From Betaproteobacteria bacterium (GTDB lineage: Bacteria; Pseudomonadota; Gammaproteobacteria; Burkholderiales; Rhodocyclaceae), in assembly GCA_009780885.1 (NCBI GenBank), contig WQZF01000016.1, positions 1 through 39,827 of the forward strand: 39,827 bases of DNA, given 5' to 3'. The notes under the pieces are model-generated. The model had not been told where the DNA came from. It saw nothing but the letters and a program-made list of their open reading frames with translations, and searched no databases. Made by a program: the position numbers and the translations under genes. Shown here piece by piece: positions 1-7,887 of this stretch (position 1 is the stretch's first letter; every line of letters starts with the position of its first letter).

Positions 1-118
1 CAAAGAACCCCCCCCCTGCTTGCGGGGGGGGAGGGGGGGGGGGTTTGGAAGTTTTTTTTTGGCTTAGGGGGAAGGGGGGGGGGACAAAAAAATTCCAAAA
101 GGGGGGGGGGGGGGGGGG
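1..118. other. Low-complexity G/C homopolymer runs at window start
   Basis: The stretch is made of long runs of C, G and T, including an almost unbroken run of about 20 G at 100-118. No gene or plausible regulatory structure is visible. Such runs are unlike the rest of the window and are typical of a mis-assembled or low-quality contig end. Open frames through it are glycine runs without biological meaning. Confidence 0.8.
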
Positions 119-582
119 GTATGATATAACAATATCTCTGCCGGCGCGAAAGGGCTCCGGTCAGGAATTTATTCGTGAAAGAGATTCGGGCGTCATTGCG
201 CCGCCGATGGAACATTGGGTGCTACCCCTATCGTTTTCCCAAAGATGTAATCCTAAGGAAAACTTTCTTGATGCTGTTGTTGTTTCTTGCTCAGTTTAGG
301 GGTTGAGTTATCGTTTCTTGCTCACTTGTGTTCATGCGGTATAGGGCAATTGCATGAATTCGGCGGAGATTGGGCAGGCGCGCAGCGAGGCGGATATCCA
401 GAAAGAATGAACGCCTGGATTGCTTCGCGCCGCTCGCAATGACGGGTTTTCGTAGGGGACGCCGTCCCCTACGAGGCGCCTGCGGCTACGAATGCGGCCT
501 CTGTCTTGTCAGTCTGCGTCGTCAGGCAATGATCCGATTTATCTCAATCATTGATTGCCGGGGGAATAAAGACATAAATCCC
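119..582. other. Gene-free region with short repeats
   Basis: No convincing coding region is seen. The motif TTTCTTGCTCA occurs twice (around 280 and 315). From about 386 to 446 the DNA contains two facing segments resembling GCGAGGCGGAT and CGCTCGCAATGACGG, a kind of dispersed repeat often seen between genes in bacteria. A perfect palindrome follows at 451-473. The region lies downstream of the peroxiredoxin terminator and appears to be intergenic debris. Confidence 0.5.
451..473. repeat. Perfect palindrome CGTAGGGGACG/CGTCCCCTACG
   Basis: Two 11-base arms separated by one base form a perfect inverted repeat. There is no T-run after it, so it is not an intrinsic terminator. It resembles the short GTAGGGGCG-type dispersed repeats seen again near the right end of the window (39.67-39.76 kb). 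Confidence 0.6.
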
Positions 583-613
583 AAAAAAAAACGCCGCATC
601 TGCGGCGTTTTTT
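583..613 (-). terminator. Bidirectional rho-independent terminator after peroxiredoxin gene
   Basis: A perfect GC-rich stem CGCCGCA/TGCGGCG has an A-run on the left and a T-run on the right, so it can end transcription from either side. It lies 24 bases beyond the stop codon of the minus-strand peroxiredoxin gene. Confidence 0.9.
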
Positions 614-636
614 GTAAGGCGCGAAAAGGCGGGCGC

Positions 637-1236
637 TTAGAGGTCCTTGCTGTAGGTGGCCAGGAATTCGGCCACGCCGTTTGCGGAGGCTTTCATGCCC
701 GGCTTGCCCTTGTTCCAGCCAGCGGGGCAGACTTCTCCGTGTTCCTCGACAAATTGCAGCGCGTCCACCATGCGCAGCATTTCGTCGATGTTGCGGCCCA
801 GCGGGAGATCGTTGACGACCTGGTGACGGACGAAGCCGGCCCTGTCGATCAGGAAGGAGCCACGGAAAGCGACGCCTTCGGGCTCGAATTCGACATCGTA
901 GGCGCGGCAGATTTCATGCTTGGTGTCGGCGACCATCGGGTAGCGCACGGGGCCGATGCCGCCCTTTTCGATCGGGGTGTTCTTCCATGCCAGGTGCGTG
1001 AAGGGGGAATCAATCGAAACGCCGATGACTTCGACGCCGCGCTTCTTGAATTCGTCCAGGCGGTGATCGAAGGCGATCAACTCGGAGGGGCAGACGAAGG
1101 TGAAGTCGAGCGGGTAGAAGAACAGGACGATGTATTTACCCTTGTAGTCGGAAAGTTTCAGCGGCTTGATCTGGTTGTCGATGAAGACAGCGGCTGCCTG
1201 AAAGTCGGGGGCGGGTTTGGCGACGAGAACGGCCAT
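637..1236 (-). CDS. Typical 2-Cys peroxiredoxin (AhpC/Prx1 family)
   Basis: This 199-residue cytoplasmic thiol peroxidase would reduce hydrogen peroxide, organic hydroperoxides and peroxynitrite. The peroxidatic cysteine is C49 in FVCPSE and the resolving cysteine is C170 in HGEVCPAGW, the full pair of a typical 2-Cys enzyme. The length matches the family. The frame is open for 59 codons upstream, but the ATG at 1236 is chosen because AAGGAG lies just before it and family proteins begin in the same way. The gene stands alone, with its own terminator at 583-613 and about 130 bases to the next gene upstream. No ahpF-type reductase is adjacent, so it is probably recycled by thioredoxin or an AhpD-like partner encoded elsewhere. 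The family is certain; the gene symbol (ahpC, prx or tsa) is not. Confidence 0.95.
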   Translation of the reverse strand: MAVLVAKPAPDFQAAAVFIDNQIKPLKLSDYKGKYIVLFFYPLDFTFVCPSELIAFDHRLDEFKKRGVEVIGVSIDSPFTHLAWKNTPIEKGGIGPVRYPMVADTKHEICRAYDVEFEPEGVAFRGSFLIDRAGFVRHQVVNDLPLGRNIDEMLRMVDALQFVEEHGEVCPAGWNKGKPGMKASANGVAEFLATYSKDL

Positions 1237-1363
1237 GGGTTTTCTCCTTATTCGTTGATCGGGTTTGGGGCTCGCGCCTTCTTTTCGGGATTTGTGAAAA
1301 ATATTCAGGCGCGAGCTATAAATTCTAGCTTTTTTACCGGGAAACCGAAATGCGGGAAAAGTT

Positions 1364-1663
1364 TCAGGAAAGACGCGCCAGAACGACATCGGCATCCAGC
1401 GCCGCGCGCACAAGGACGATTTTCTGGCGGGAAGCGTGTCCGCTTTTCAGTTCGACGGCTGCCTTGGGAACTTGCAGGCGCGCGGCGATGAAGGCGAGCA
1501 GCGCGGCGTTGGCCTTGCCGCCGACGGGCGGCGCGGCCAGCCGGATTTTCAGCGCCGCGCCGTGTTCGCCCGAAATTTCGGTTTTTTTCGCGCCGGGCTG
1601 GATGTGGAGCGTCAGCAGCAGCCCGGCGTCGCTCCCTTCGCTCCGGCGCAGCCAGGGTTTCAT
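1364..1663 (-). CDS. yggU: DUF167/YggU family protein
   Basis: A 99-residue small soluble protein of the DUF167 (YggU) family, whose biochemical function is unknown. The family hallmark is visible in the middle: IQPGAKKTEI followed by KIRLAAPPVGGKANAALL, with the conserved PPVxGKANxAL segment. The start ATG overlaps the stop codon of yggT by four bases (ATGA), so translation is probably coupled. The order yggS-proC-yggT-yggU is a well-known conserved cluster in proteobacteria and supports the assignment. The frame upstream of this ATG is only the shadow of yggT. Confidence 0.9.
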   Translation of the reverse strand: MKPWLRRSEGSDAGLLLTLHIQPGAKKTEISGEHGAALKIRLAAPPVGGKANAALLAFIAARLQVPKAAVELKSGHASRQKIVLVRAALDADVVLARLS

Positions 1664-2172
1664 GGGATCAGCATCAGCAGGGCTTGCAGCAGCAGGATCA
1701 TTACCAGCGGCGAGAGGTCGATGTTGGCAATGGGCGGCAGGATGCGCTGGATCGGGGAGAGGATGGGCTGCGTCAGTTGTTTCAACGGCGCGGCAAGCGG
1801 CGACCAGGGATTGACCCAGGAGAAGATCGCGCGGGCAAAAAGCAGGATGATGAAAAGATACAGGCAGACGCGCAGCAGGCCAAGCAGGGCGTAGAGAGGA
1901 ATCGACGAGAGGAGCGCGCCGTACAGGGAAAGGACGACGGCGTACAGCAGGCACTGGAAGAGATAGGCCAGCAGGACGCTGGAGAGGTCGAGCCCGAAGA
2001 GGCCGGGAATGACGCGCCGCAACGGGGCCACGGCCCAATGCGTCAATTGCACGACAAAGGCGCCCAGCGGGTTGGAGAAGGAAACGCGCATCAGTTGCAT
2101 GAAGAAGCGCAACAGGAAAAGCCCGCTGAAAAAGCTGGCGAGGGTTCCAAGGAGAAATTGAATGGCTTGCAT
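1660..2172 (-). CDS. yggT: YggT family integral membrane protein
   Basis: A 170-residue hydrophobic protein made of two repeated halves, each with membrane segments: the N-terminal half begins MQAIQFLLGTLASFFSGLFL and the second contains LLGLLRVCLYLFIILLFARA followed by FSWVNPW. The duplicated YGGT arrangement and length fit the family. A role in osmotic tolerance or cell-envelope protein insertion has been suggested for relatives, but the function is not settled. The ATG at 2172 is chosen because everything upstream is a dispersed repeat (2211-2294). No good Shine-Dalgarno sequence is visible before it. It overlaps yggU by four bases. A 255-base gap carrying two repeat elements separates it from proC, longer than usual for this cluster. 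Confidence 0.9.
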   Translation of the reverse strand: MQAIQFLLGTLASFFSGLFLLRFFMQLMRVSFSNPLGAFVVQLTHWAVAPLRRVIPGLFGLDLSSVLLAYLFQCLLYAVVLSLYGALLSSIPLYALLGLLRVCLYLFIILLFARAIFSWVNPWSPLAAPLKQLTQPILSPIQRILPPIANIDLSPLVMILLLQALLMLIP

Positions 2173-2210
2173 GGGGAGGGTCTCTGTCAGAAGAGGATGG
2201 TATGTAGTAT

Positions 2211-2294
2211 GTAGGATGGGTAGAGCGACAGCGAAACCCATCGGAATTCCAGAGGGCGTAAATGATGGGTTTCGCTGCGCTCTACCCATCCTAC
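2211..2294. repeat. GATGGGTTTCGC-family inverted repeat, copy 1
   Basis: The outer arms GTAGGATGGGTAGAGCG (2211-2227) and CGCTCTACCCATCCTAC (2278-2294) are exact reverse complements, and the inner GCGAAACCCATC/GATGGGTTTCGC parts also pair. It has the same architecture as the copies at 7771, 11320, 14891 and 39803. It lies between proC and yggT. It can fold into a long hairpin but has no coding capacity. Confidence 0.9.
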
Positions 2295-2336
2295 ATGCCT
2301 TGAAAATCAATCCTTGATTGCCGGTTCAATAGCCTG

Positions 2337-2412
2337 TTTTCTAAATTTGACTTAAGAATTCCTCGATGAAGATCACTACAGTAGCCGATCATTATTTAAG
2401 TAATTTAGAAAA
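2337..2412 (+). repeat. 76-bp AT-rich palindromic element, copy 1
   Basis: It begins TTTTCTAAATT and ends AATTTAGAAAA, with CTACAGTAG at 2376-2384 near the centre. The arms pair beyond the ends through ACTTAA/TTAAGT. It is here defined as forward orientation. It lies 15 bases past the proC stop codon on the opposite strand to its own orientation. Five other copies lie at 10106, 18515, 22404, 32784 and 39321. Confidence 0.9.
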
Positions 2413-2430
2413 TCGTAATTTGGAAAATCA
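2401..2430. repeat. 15-bp tandem duplication of element end, covering proC stop
   Basis: TAATTTAGAAAATCG (2401-2415) is followed directly by TAATTTGGAAAATCA (2416-2430), 13 of 15 bases identical. The first unit is the end of the 76-bp element. The second contains the proC stop codon, so the last codons of proC are built from repeat-like sequence. Confidence 0.7.
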
Positions 2431-3264
2431 ATTCTCTCCAAGCAAATCCCCGAGTTCTTCGCTGCGCACTCGCGCGGCGAGCACGCCGGCAACGATGCCG
2501 GCCTTGACGCCGGCTTCGTCCATGCGTTGCAGTGCCGCTTCGGTCGTGCCGCCCTTCGAGGTGACCCGCTGGCGCAGGATTGCCGGCGGCTCCTTCGTTT
2601 GCTCCGCCAGCGCCGTGGCTCCGGCAAAGGTGGAGAGGGCCAGGCGGCGGCTTTCCTCTTCGGAAAATCCCATTTGCCGCGCGGCCTCTTCGAGCGCCTC
2701 GATGAAGAGGAAAACATAGGCCGGGCCGCTGCCGGAGACGGCGGTCAGGGCATCCATCTGCGCCTCGTCGTCGAACCAGAGCACTTCGCCGACCGAGATC
2801 ATGATCTGGCTCGCCGTTTTTCGTTGCCCGTCGCTGACGCCGGGCAATGCGACCAGCCCTGTCATTCCCGCGCCGATCAGTGCCGGGCTGTTCGGCATCG
2901 CCCGGACGATGTTGGCATGGCCGTTCAACCAGCGCGAAAGATTCGCAAGCCGCAACCCGGCGGCGATGCTGATCACGAGTTGGGACTTCAGGGCAGAGAC
3001 CAGCGGGGCGAGCGCGGCGCGCATCTGCTGCGGTTTGACGGCGAGAATCAGGGTGGCGCAAGGCCATTCTTCCCACGACATCGCCGCTTCCGGCGTGGCG
3101 AAAACGTGGATTCCGCACGCGGCAAGCCGTGTGCGCGCCGTTGCGTCGACTTCGATCACGGCGATTTTTTCTGGCATCACGCCTTTTTGCAGCAAGCCGC
3201 CGATCAAGGCGCCGGCCATATTGCCGCCGCCCAAAAAAATGATTCCTGAATCGTGATTGCTCAT
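2428..3264 (-). CDS. proC: Pyrroline-5-carboxylate reductase
   Basis: This 278-residue enzyme catalyses the last step of proline synthesis, NAD(P)H-dependent reduction of 1-pyrroline-5-carboxylate. The N-terminal Rossmann fold shows IIFLGGGNMAGALIGGL at residues 8-24. The C-terminal domain carries the ProC signature around VTSKGGTTEAAL, and AVSGSGPAYVF is also present. The length is normal (about 270). Its start overlaps the yggS stop by four bases, so the two are one transcription unit. The stop codon lies in a 15-bp repeat derived from the adjacent 76-bp element, so the C-terminal GEN residues may differ in relatives. Confidence 0.96.
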   Translation of the reverse strand: MSNHDSGIIFLGGGNMAGALIGGLLQKGVMPEKIAVIEVDATARTRLAACGIHVFATPEAAMSWEEWPCATLILAVKPQQMRAALAPLVSALKSQLVISIAAGLRLANLSRWLNGHANIVRAMPNSPALIGAGMTGLVALPGVSDGQRKTASQIMISVGEVLWFDDEAQMDALTAVSGSGPAYVFLFIEALEEAARQMGFSEEESRRLALSTFAGATALAEQTKEPPAILRQRVTSKGGTTEAALQRMDEAGVKAGIVAGVLAARVRSEELGDLLGEN

Positions 3265-3995
3265 GTTTCATCCTCCTTGAATGAAGCTTCCGGGGCCGCA
3301 TTCCTGGCCCGTTCACCAAAAATTGCGGTGCCGACGCGCACCAGCGTCGCGCCTTCGGCAATCGCCGCCTCAAGATCGTGGCTCATTCCCATCGACAGGG
3401 TATCCAGCGGCAGGCCGCCGGCGCACAGCGCTTCCTTGAGTTCGCGCAGGCGGCGAAACGGCGCGCGTTGCGCCTCCTGTCCGGAAACCGGCGCGGGAAT
3501 GCACATCAGCCCGCGCAGCCGCAAACGCGGCAGACGCGCAATCTCCTGCGCCAGCGCAGCGAGTTCATCGGGGCGGCAGCCGTGCTTGTCCGCTTCGCCG
3601 TCGATATTGACCTCAATGCAGACATTGAGCGGCGGCAATTCCGGCGGCCGTTGCCGCGCAAGGCGTTCGGCGATCCTGAAGCGGTCGAGCGAGTGCGCCC
3701 AGTCGAAACGTTCTGCGACCAGCCGCGTCTTGTTGCCCTGGATCGGCCCGATGAAATGCCATTCGATCGTCATTCCCGGCATCGCGGCAAGTTCGTCCTG
3801 CTTGCGCACGGCTTCCTGGATGTAGTTTTCCCCGAAACAGCGTTGTCCTGCGGCAACAGCTTCGCACACGGCACTTGCGGGCCAGGTCTTGCTGACCGCG
3901 AGCAGGCCGACACTTTCCGGCGCGCGCCGGGCATCGAGGGATGCCGCGAAAATACGCTCCCGGACGGCTTGCAGGTTGGAGTAAATTGGCGTCAT
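3261..3995 (-). CDS. yggS: YggS/PROSC family PLP homeostasis protein
   Basis: A 244-residue pyridoxal-phosphate-binding protein with a single alanine-racemase-like barrel domain. The cofactor lysine is K36 in LLAVSKTWP. FGENYIQEA, EWHFIGPIQGNK, and the SMGMSHDLEAAI phosphate-binding segment near residue 202 are all family hallmarks. Relatives buffer the cellular PLP pool and influence amino-acid metabolism, but no catalytic reaction is established. It is the first gene of the minus-strand yggS-proC cluster and diverges from pilT, with 189 bases between the starts. This pairing of yggS with pilT is common in gamma- and betaproteobacteria. Confidence 0.95.
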   Translation of the reverse strand: MTPIYSNLQAVRERIFAASLDARRAPESVGLLAVSKTWPASAVCEAVAAGQRCFGENYIQEAVRKQDELAAMPGMTIEWHFIGPIQGNKTRLVAERFDWAHSLDRFRIAERLARQRPPELPPLNVCIEVNIDGEADKHGCRPDELAALAQEIARLPRLRLRGLMCIPAPVSGQEAQRAPFRRLRELKEALCAGGLPLDTLSMGMSHDLEAAIAEGATLVRVGTAIFGERARNAAPEASFKEDET

Positions 3996-4184
3996 AATCG
4001 TTTATCGGGCGATCAGCACGAAAAAGGGACGCGCGGCAGGCGTTGAACGGCATTCGGCGGCAGCACGGCGCATCGAAAACCAGGGGAAGGCGATGCCGGA
4101 TCGGTCGCTGGCGATTATAGAACAGCCTTTTCGTCTACCGGCGCAGCAACGGTTCATCCGGATTTCCGTATAAGGGATTTTTCA
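3996..4184. promoter_or_regulatory. Divergent yggS/pilT intergenic region
   Basis: No gene fits here. On the minus strand a TATAAT hexamer reads at 4119-4114, about 120 bases before the yggS start, but no good -35 lies at the right distance. No clear promoter is seen for pilT. The assignment as a shared promoter region follows mainly from the divergent gene arrangement. Confidence 0.35.
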
Positions 4185-5228
4185 ATGGATATCACAGAGC
4201 TTCTGGCCTTCAGCGTCAAAAACAAAGCCTCCGACCTCCACCTTTCTGCCGGGTTGCCGCCGATGATCCGCGTGCATGGCGACATCCGCCGCATCAATCT
4301 GCCGCCGATGGAACATGGCGACGTTCATTCGATGGTCTACGACATCATGAACGATTCGCAGCGCAAGGGCTATGAAGAGCATTTCGAGTGCGATTTCTCG
4401 TTCGAGGTGCCGAACCTGGCCCGCTTCCGGGTCAATGCCTTCGTCCAGAACCGGGGCGCCGGCGCTGTTTTCCGTACCATTCCCTCGCAGGTGCAGACGC
4501 TCGACGATCTCGAAGCGCCTTCGATTTTCCGGGATATTTCCGAATATCCCAGGGGAATCGTGCTCTGTACCGGGCCGACCGGCTCCGGAAAATCGACGAC
4601 GCTGGCGGCGATGGTCAACCACGTCAATGAAAACTTCCACTCCCACATCCTGACCATCGAAGACCCGATCGAATTCGTGCATGAGTCGAAGCGCTGCCTG
4701 ATCAACCAGCGCGAGGTCGGACAGCAAACGCTTTCTTTTACGAACGCGCTGCGCAGCGCGTTGCGGGAAGACCCGGACGTGATCCTGGTCGGCGAATTGC
4801 GCGACCTGGAAACCATCCGGCTCGCGCTGACCGCCGCCGAAACCGGGCACCTTGTATTCGGAACGCTGCACACCTCCTCGGCGGCAAAGACGATCGACCG
4901 GGTGATCGACGTGTTTCCGGGCGAAGAAAAGGAAATGGTGCGCGCCATGCTTTCCGAATCGCTGCGCGCCGTCATCTCGCAAACCCTGCTCAAGCTCAAG
5001 GATGGCAGCGGACGTATCGCTGCGCATGAAATCATGATCGGTACGGCGGCAATCCGGAACCTGATCCGCGAAGCGAAGGTTGCGCAGATGTATTCGCTGA
5101 TCCAGACCGGGCACCAATTGGGCATGCAGACGCTTGACCAGTGCCTGCAGGGCCTGGTGCGCCGCAACCTCATCAATACTGCGGAGGCCCGTCTGCGCGC
5201 CACCGATAAAACCCTGTTCGCCGGCTAA
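4185..5228 (+). CDS. pilT: Type IV pilus retraction ATPase PilT
   Basis: A 347-residue cytoplasmic hexameric ATPase that depolymerises type IV pili and powers twitching motility and DNA uptake. The Walker A motif is GPTGSGKST at residues 130-138. An Asp box (ILTIEDPIEFVH), Walker B region (DVILVGELRDLETI) and His box (GHLVFGTLHTSSA) follow in order. The PilT-specific C-terminal AIRNLIRE motif needed for retraction is present near residue 288. The length is normal. It is followed after 17 bases by pilU, which begins behind a GGGAGG ribosome site. No pilin or assembly genes lie in the window, as is usual for pilTU. Confidence 0.97.
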   Translation: MDITELLAFSVKNKASDLHLSAGLPPMIRVHGDIRRINLPPMEHGDVHSMVYDIMNDSQRKGYEEHFECDFSFEVPNLARFRVNAFVQNRGAGAVFRTIPSQVQTLDDLEAPSIFRDISEYPRGIVLCTGPTGSGKSTTLAAMVNHVNENFHSHILTIEDPIEFVHESKRCLINQREVGQQTLSFTNALRSALREDPDVILVGELRDLETIRLALTAAETGHLVFGTLHTSSAAKTIDRVIDVFPGEEKEMVRAMLSESLRAVISQTLLKLKDGSGRIAAHEIMIGTAAIRNLIREAKVAQMYSLIQTGHQLGMQTLDQCLQGLVRRNLINTAEARLRATDKTLFAG

Positions 5229-5245
5229 GGGAGGAAACAAAAACC

Positions 5246-6382
5246 ATGGAACGCGATCAGGCGCTCAAATTCATGCACGATCTGCTGAGGCTGGTGGTGC
5301 AAAAAAAAGGTTCGGATCTCTTCATCACTGCCGGTTTTCCTCCGGCGATCAAGGTGGATGGGAAAATCTCGCCGGTATCCAACCAGTCATTGACGGCGCA
5401 CCACTCGATGGAGCTGGTGCGCGTGGTCATGAACGATCGGCAGGCGGCGGAATTTGAATCGACCAAGGAATGCAACTTCGCGATTTCGCCGCCCGACATC
5501 GCCCGCTTCCGCGTCAACGCCTTCGTCCAGCAGAATCATGTCGGCATGGTCTGCCGCCTGCTCAACACCAATATCCCGAAATTCGAGGAACTCGGCCTGC
5601 CGCCGATCCTGAGAGACATCGCGCTCATCAAGCGCGGCCTGGTCATTTTCGTCGGCGCGACGGGAACCGGGAAAACCACTTCGCTGGCCGCGCTCGTCGA
5701 TTACCGCAACGAGAACACCTTCGGTCATATCGTGACCATCGAGGATCCGATCGAATACGCGCATGACCACAAGAACTGCATCATCACGCAGCGCGAAATC
5801 GGGGTCGATACCGAAAGCTGGGGCATCGCGCTGAAAAACTCGCTGCGCCAGGCGCCCGATGTGATCCTGATGGGCGAAATCCGCGACCGCGAAACGATGG
5901 ATTACGCGATTGCCTTTGCCGAAACCGGACACCTTTGCCTGGCGACGCTGCACGCCAACAATGCCAACCAGGCGATTGACCGGATCATCAACTTCTTCCC
6001 GGAAGACCGCCAGGCGCAGCTCTTGATGGATCTCTCGCTCAACCTGCGCTCGATGATCTCGCAGCGGCTGATCCCGAAGGTCGATGGCCGGGGACGGGTT
6101 GCCGCCGTCGAAGTGCTGCTCAATTCCCCGTTGATCGCGGACCTGATCTTCAAGGGCGAAGTCTCCGAAATCAAGGAAGTCATGAAGCGCTCCACCGAAC
6201 TCGGAATGCAGACTTTCGACCAGTCCTTGTTTGTCCACTACGATTCCGGCAGAATCAGCTATGAGGACGCGCTCAGGAACGCCGATTCGGTTAACGACCT
6301 GCGTCTCGAAATCAAACTCAACAGCAAGCTTTCAAGGAACCGCGATCTTCAGGCCGGAATCCGGCATCTCGACATCGTTTGA
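5246..6382 (+). CDS. pilU: PilT-like ATPase PilU
   Basis: A 378-residue PilT paralogue that works as an accessory retraction motor with PilT. The Walker A motif is GATGTGKTT at 137-145, and TIEDPIEYAHDH, VILMGEIRDRETM and GHLCLATLHANNA follow. It is longer at the C-terminus than PilT and lacks the exact AIRNLIRE motif, which are features that separate PilU from PilT. The start ATG at 5246 has GGGAGG seven to thirteen bases upstream. It is cotranscribed with pilT. Confidence 0.95.
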   Translation: MERDQALKFMHDLLRLVVQKKGSDLFITAGFPPAIKVDGKISPVSNQSLTAHHSMELVRVVMNDRQAAEFESTKECNFAISPPDIARFRVNAFVQQNHVGMVCRLLNTNIPKFEELGLPPILRDIALIKRGLVIFVGATGTGKTTSLAALVDYRNENTFGHIVTIEDPIEYAHDHKNCIITQREIGVDTESWGIALKNSLRQAPDVILMGEIRDRETMDYAIAFAETGHLCLATLHANNANQAIDRIINFFPEDRQAQLLMDLSLNLRSMISQRLIPKVDGRGRVAAVEVLLNSPLIADLIFKGEVSEIKEVMKRSTELGMQTFDQSLFVHYDSGRISYEDALRNADSVNDLRLEIKLNSKLSRNRDLQAGIRHLDIV

Positions 6383-6535
6383 TCGTTTCAGGAAATACGC
6401 GATTGATGCAGCCAGGGGAATCGGTCCTTGTGCCGGTTCCGGGCAATTTTCCGCTCCCCTTGTTGCATCTTCCGGATTTCTCCCGATGGAAGACCGCCAC
6501 CGTCCATTCAACACCACACCATAACGAGGACAATG

Positions 6536-7699
6536 ATGAGTACCCCAAATCTGATCAGTCATGCCACTGTGCTTGTCGTCGACGATGCACCGGAGAATTT
6601 GACGCAACTGGGCAACATGCTCAAGGGGCAATACACGGTAAAGATCGCCAGGAACGGGGAAACCGCGTTGCGCTTTGCGACGACGGAACAGGCGCCCGAC
6701 CTGATCCTGCTCGACATCATCATGCCCGGCATGGATGGTTATGAAGTTTTCCGCCAACTGAAGGAAATTCCGAAGACGCGAAATGTCCCGGTCATTTTCC
6801 TGGGCGCCGGAAACCCCAGTGAAGATGAGGCAAGGAGCTTTGAGCTTGGCGCGGCGGATCTCATCGCCAAACCCTTCAACCCGACAGTTGTGCTCGCCCG
6901 GGTCAAGGCGCAACTGCAACTGAAGGCAAGCGCCGATTTCCTGCGCGACCAGAACAGCTTTCTTGAGCAGACAGTGCATCAGCGCACGCACGAAGCGCTC
7001 TCGGTGCAGGAAGCGGCGATCATGGCGATGGCGACGCTGATCGAATCGCGCGGCAGTTCCCACGGCGCAGTCCTGCGCAGGAAACAGCAGCAGATCCTGA
7101 TCCTGGCCAGGCATCTGCAAAAGAAACCTGCCTACGCTCCCCATCTCAGCAACGAAGTCATCGAACTGATCCGCAAGGCGGCGCCGCTCCAGGACATCGG
7201 CACAGTCGGCATTCCCGACCGCATCCTGCTCAAGCCGGGGCGGCTGACTCCGGAAGAATTCGGCACGATGAAAATGCATGCCACCATCGGCTTCGAGACG
7301 ATTCTCCAGGCCGAAAAGGAGTTGGGCAAGCACTCCGAATTCCTGCGCTACGCCAAGGAAATCACCCACAGCCACCAGGAAAAATGGGACGGATCCGGAT
7401 ATCCGCAGGGCCTGGCGGGAGAAGCGATTCCGCTTTCGGCGCGGATGGCCGCCGTCGTCGACGTTTATGACGCGATCACCAGCAAGCGCATCTACAAACC
7501 GGCCCTGTCGCATGAGGAGGCGATCAAGATCATCGCCGAGAACCGGGGCAAGCATTTCGATCCCGCCATTGCCAGCGCCTTTCTCGAAATTGCCAGCGAA
7601 GTGCGCCAGGTCGCGCAACGCTTCGCGGAAAAGCTGGACGTGCAAGCCGAAATCAAACGCCTGGAAACCGTGGTCGACGAAAAGATCGAGCTTTCCTGA
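6536..7699 (+). CDS. Response regulator with degenerate HD-GYP domain
   Basis: A 387-residue two-domain protein. Residues 11-125 form a receiver domain with the acidic pair D16-D17, phosphoacceptor D60 (LLDIIMPGMDG) and K112, but the usual Thr/Ser of the switch (FLTA) is G90. Residues 150-360 align with HD-GYP cyclic-di-GMP phosphodiesterases: AAPLQDIGTVGIPD, LKPGRLTPEEF, EKWDGSGYP and VVDVYDAITS. Key metal ligands are changed: the HD motif reads Q219-D220, the HHE motif reads H280-Q281-E, and the early histidine is Val near 179, while H248 and D309 remain. It is therefore probably catalytically weak or inactive and may act as a binding or signalling partner. The second ATG of the MM pair is chosen for its spacing to GAGGA. 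A terminator follows; no histidine kinase is adjacent. A link to pili is only suggested by proximity to pilU. Confidence 0.88.
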   Translation: MSTPNLISHATVLVVDDAPENLTQLGNMLKGQYTVKIARNGETALRFATTEQAPDLILLDIIMPGMDGYEVFRQLKEIPKTRNVPVIFLGAGNPSEDEARSFELGAADLIAKPFNPTVVLARVKAQLQLKASADFLRDQNSFLEQTVHQRTHEALSVQEAAIMAMATLIESRGSSHGAVLRRKQQQILILARHLQKKPAYAPHLSNEVIELIRKAAPLQDIGTVGIPDRILLKPGRLTPEEFGTMKMHATIGFETILQAEKELGKHSEFLRYAKEITHSHQEKWDGSGYPQGLAGEAIPLSARMAAVVDVYDAITSKRIYKPALSHEEAIKIIAENRGKHFDPAIASAFLEIASEVRQVAQRFAEKLDVQAEIKRLETVVDEKIELS

Positions 7700-7722
7700 A
7701 TTCCCGTTCCGGATCGCACATG

Positions 7723-7747
7723 AAAGCGCCCCTTGCCGGGGCGCTTT
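7723..7747 (+). terminator. Intrinsic terminator after the HD-GYP-like gene
   Basis: AAAGCGCCCC/GGGGCGCTTT forms a perfect ten-base-pair stem around a TTGCC loop, 24 bases past the stop codon. The T-run is short (TTTCTGTTT). Confidence 0.75.
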
Positions 7748-7770
7748 CTGTTTCAGGCCGCGCAACCCGC

Positions 7771-7853
7771 GTAGGATGGGTAGAGCGCAAGCGAAACCCA
7801 TCGGTATTCCAGACGGAGAAATGATGGGTTTCGCTGCGCTCTACCCATCTTAC
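7771..7853. repeat. GATGGGTTTCGC-family inverted repeat, copy 2
   Basis: It has the same structure as the copy at 2211: GTAGGATGGGTAGAGCGC on the left and GCGCTCTACCCATCTTAC on the right, with a similar loop (TCGG-ATTCCAGA). It fills the gap between two convergent genes. Confidence 0.9.
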
Positions 7854-7887
7854 ATATTTCTGCTTATTCCCCTGCGCTCCTCCAAAA

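Noticed and set aside
45..299. 84-codon open frame at the window start
   Set aside because: It runs through G homopolymers and encodes glycine runs; no family resemblance and no ribosome site.
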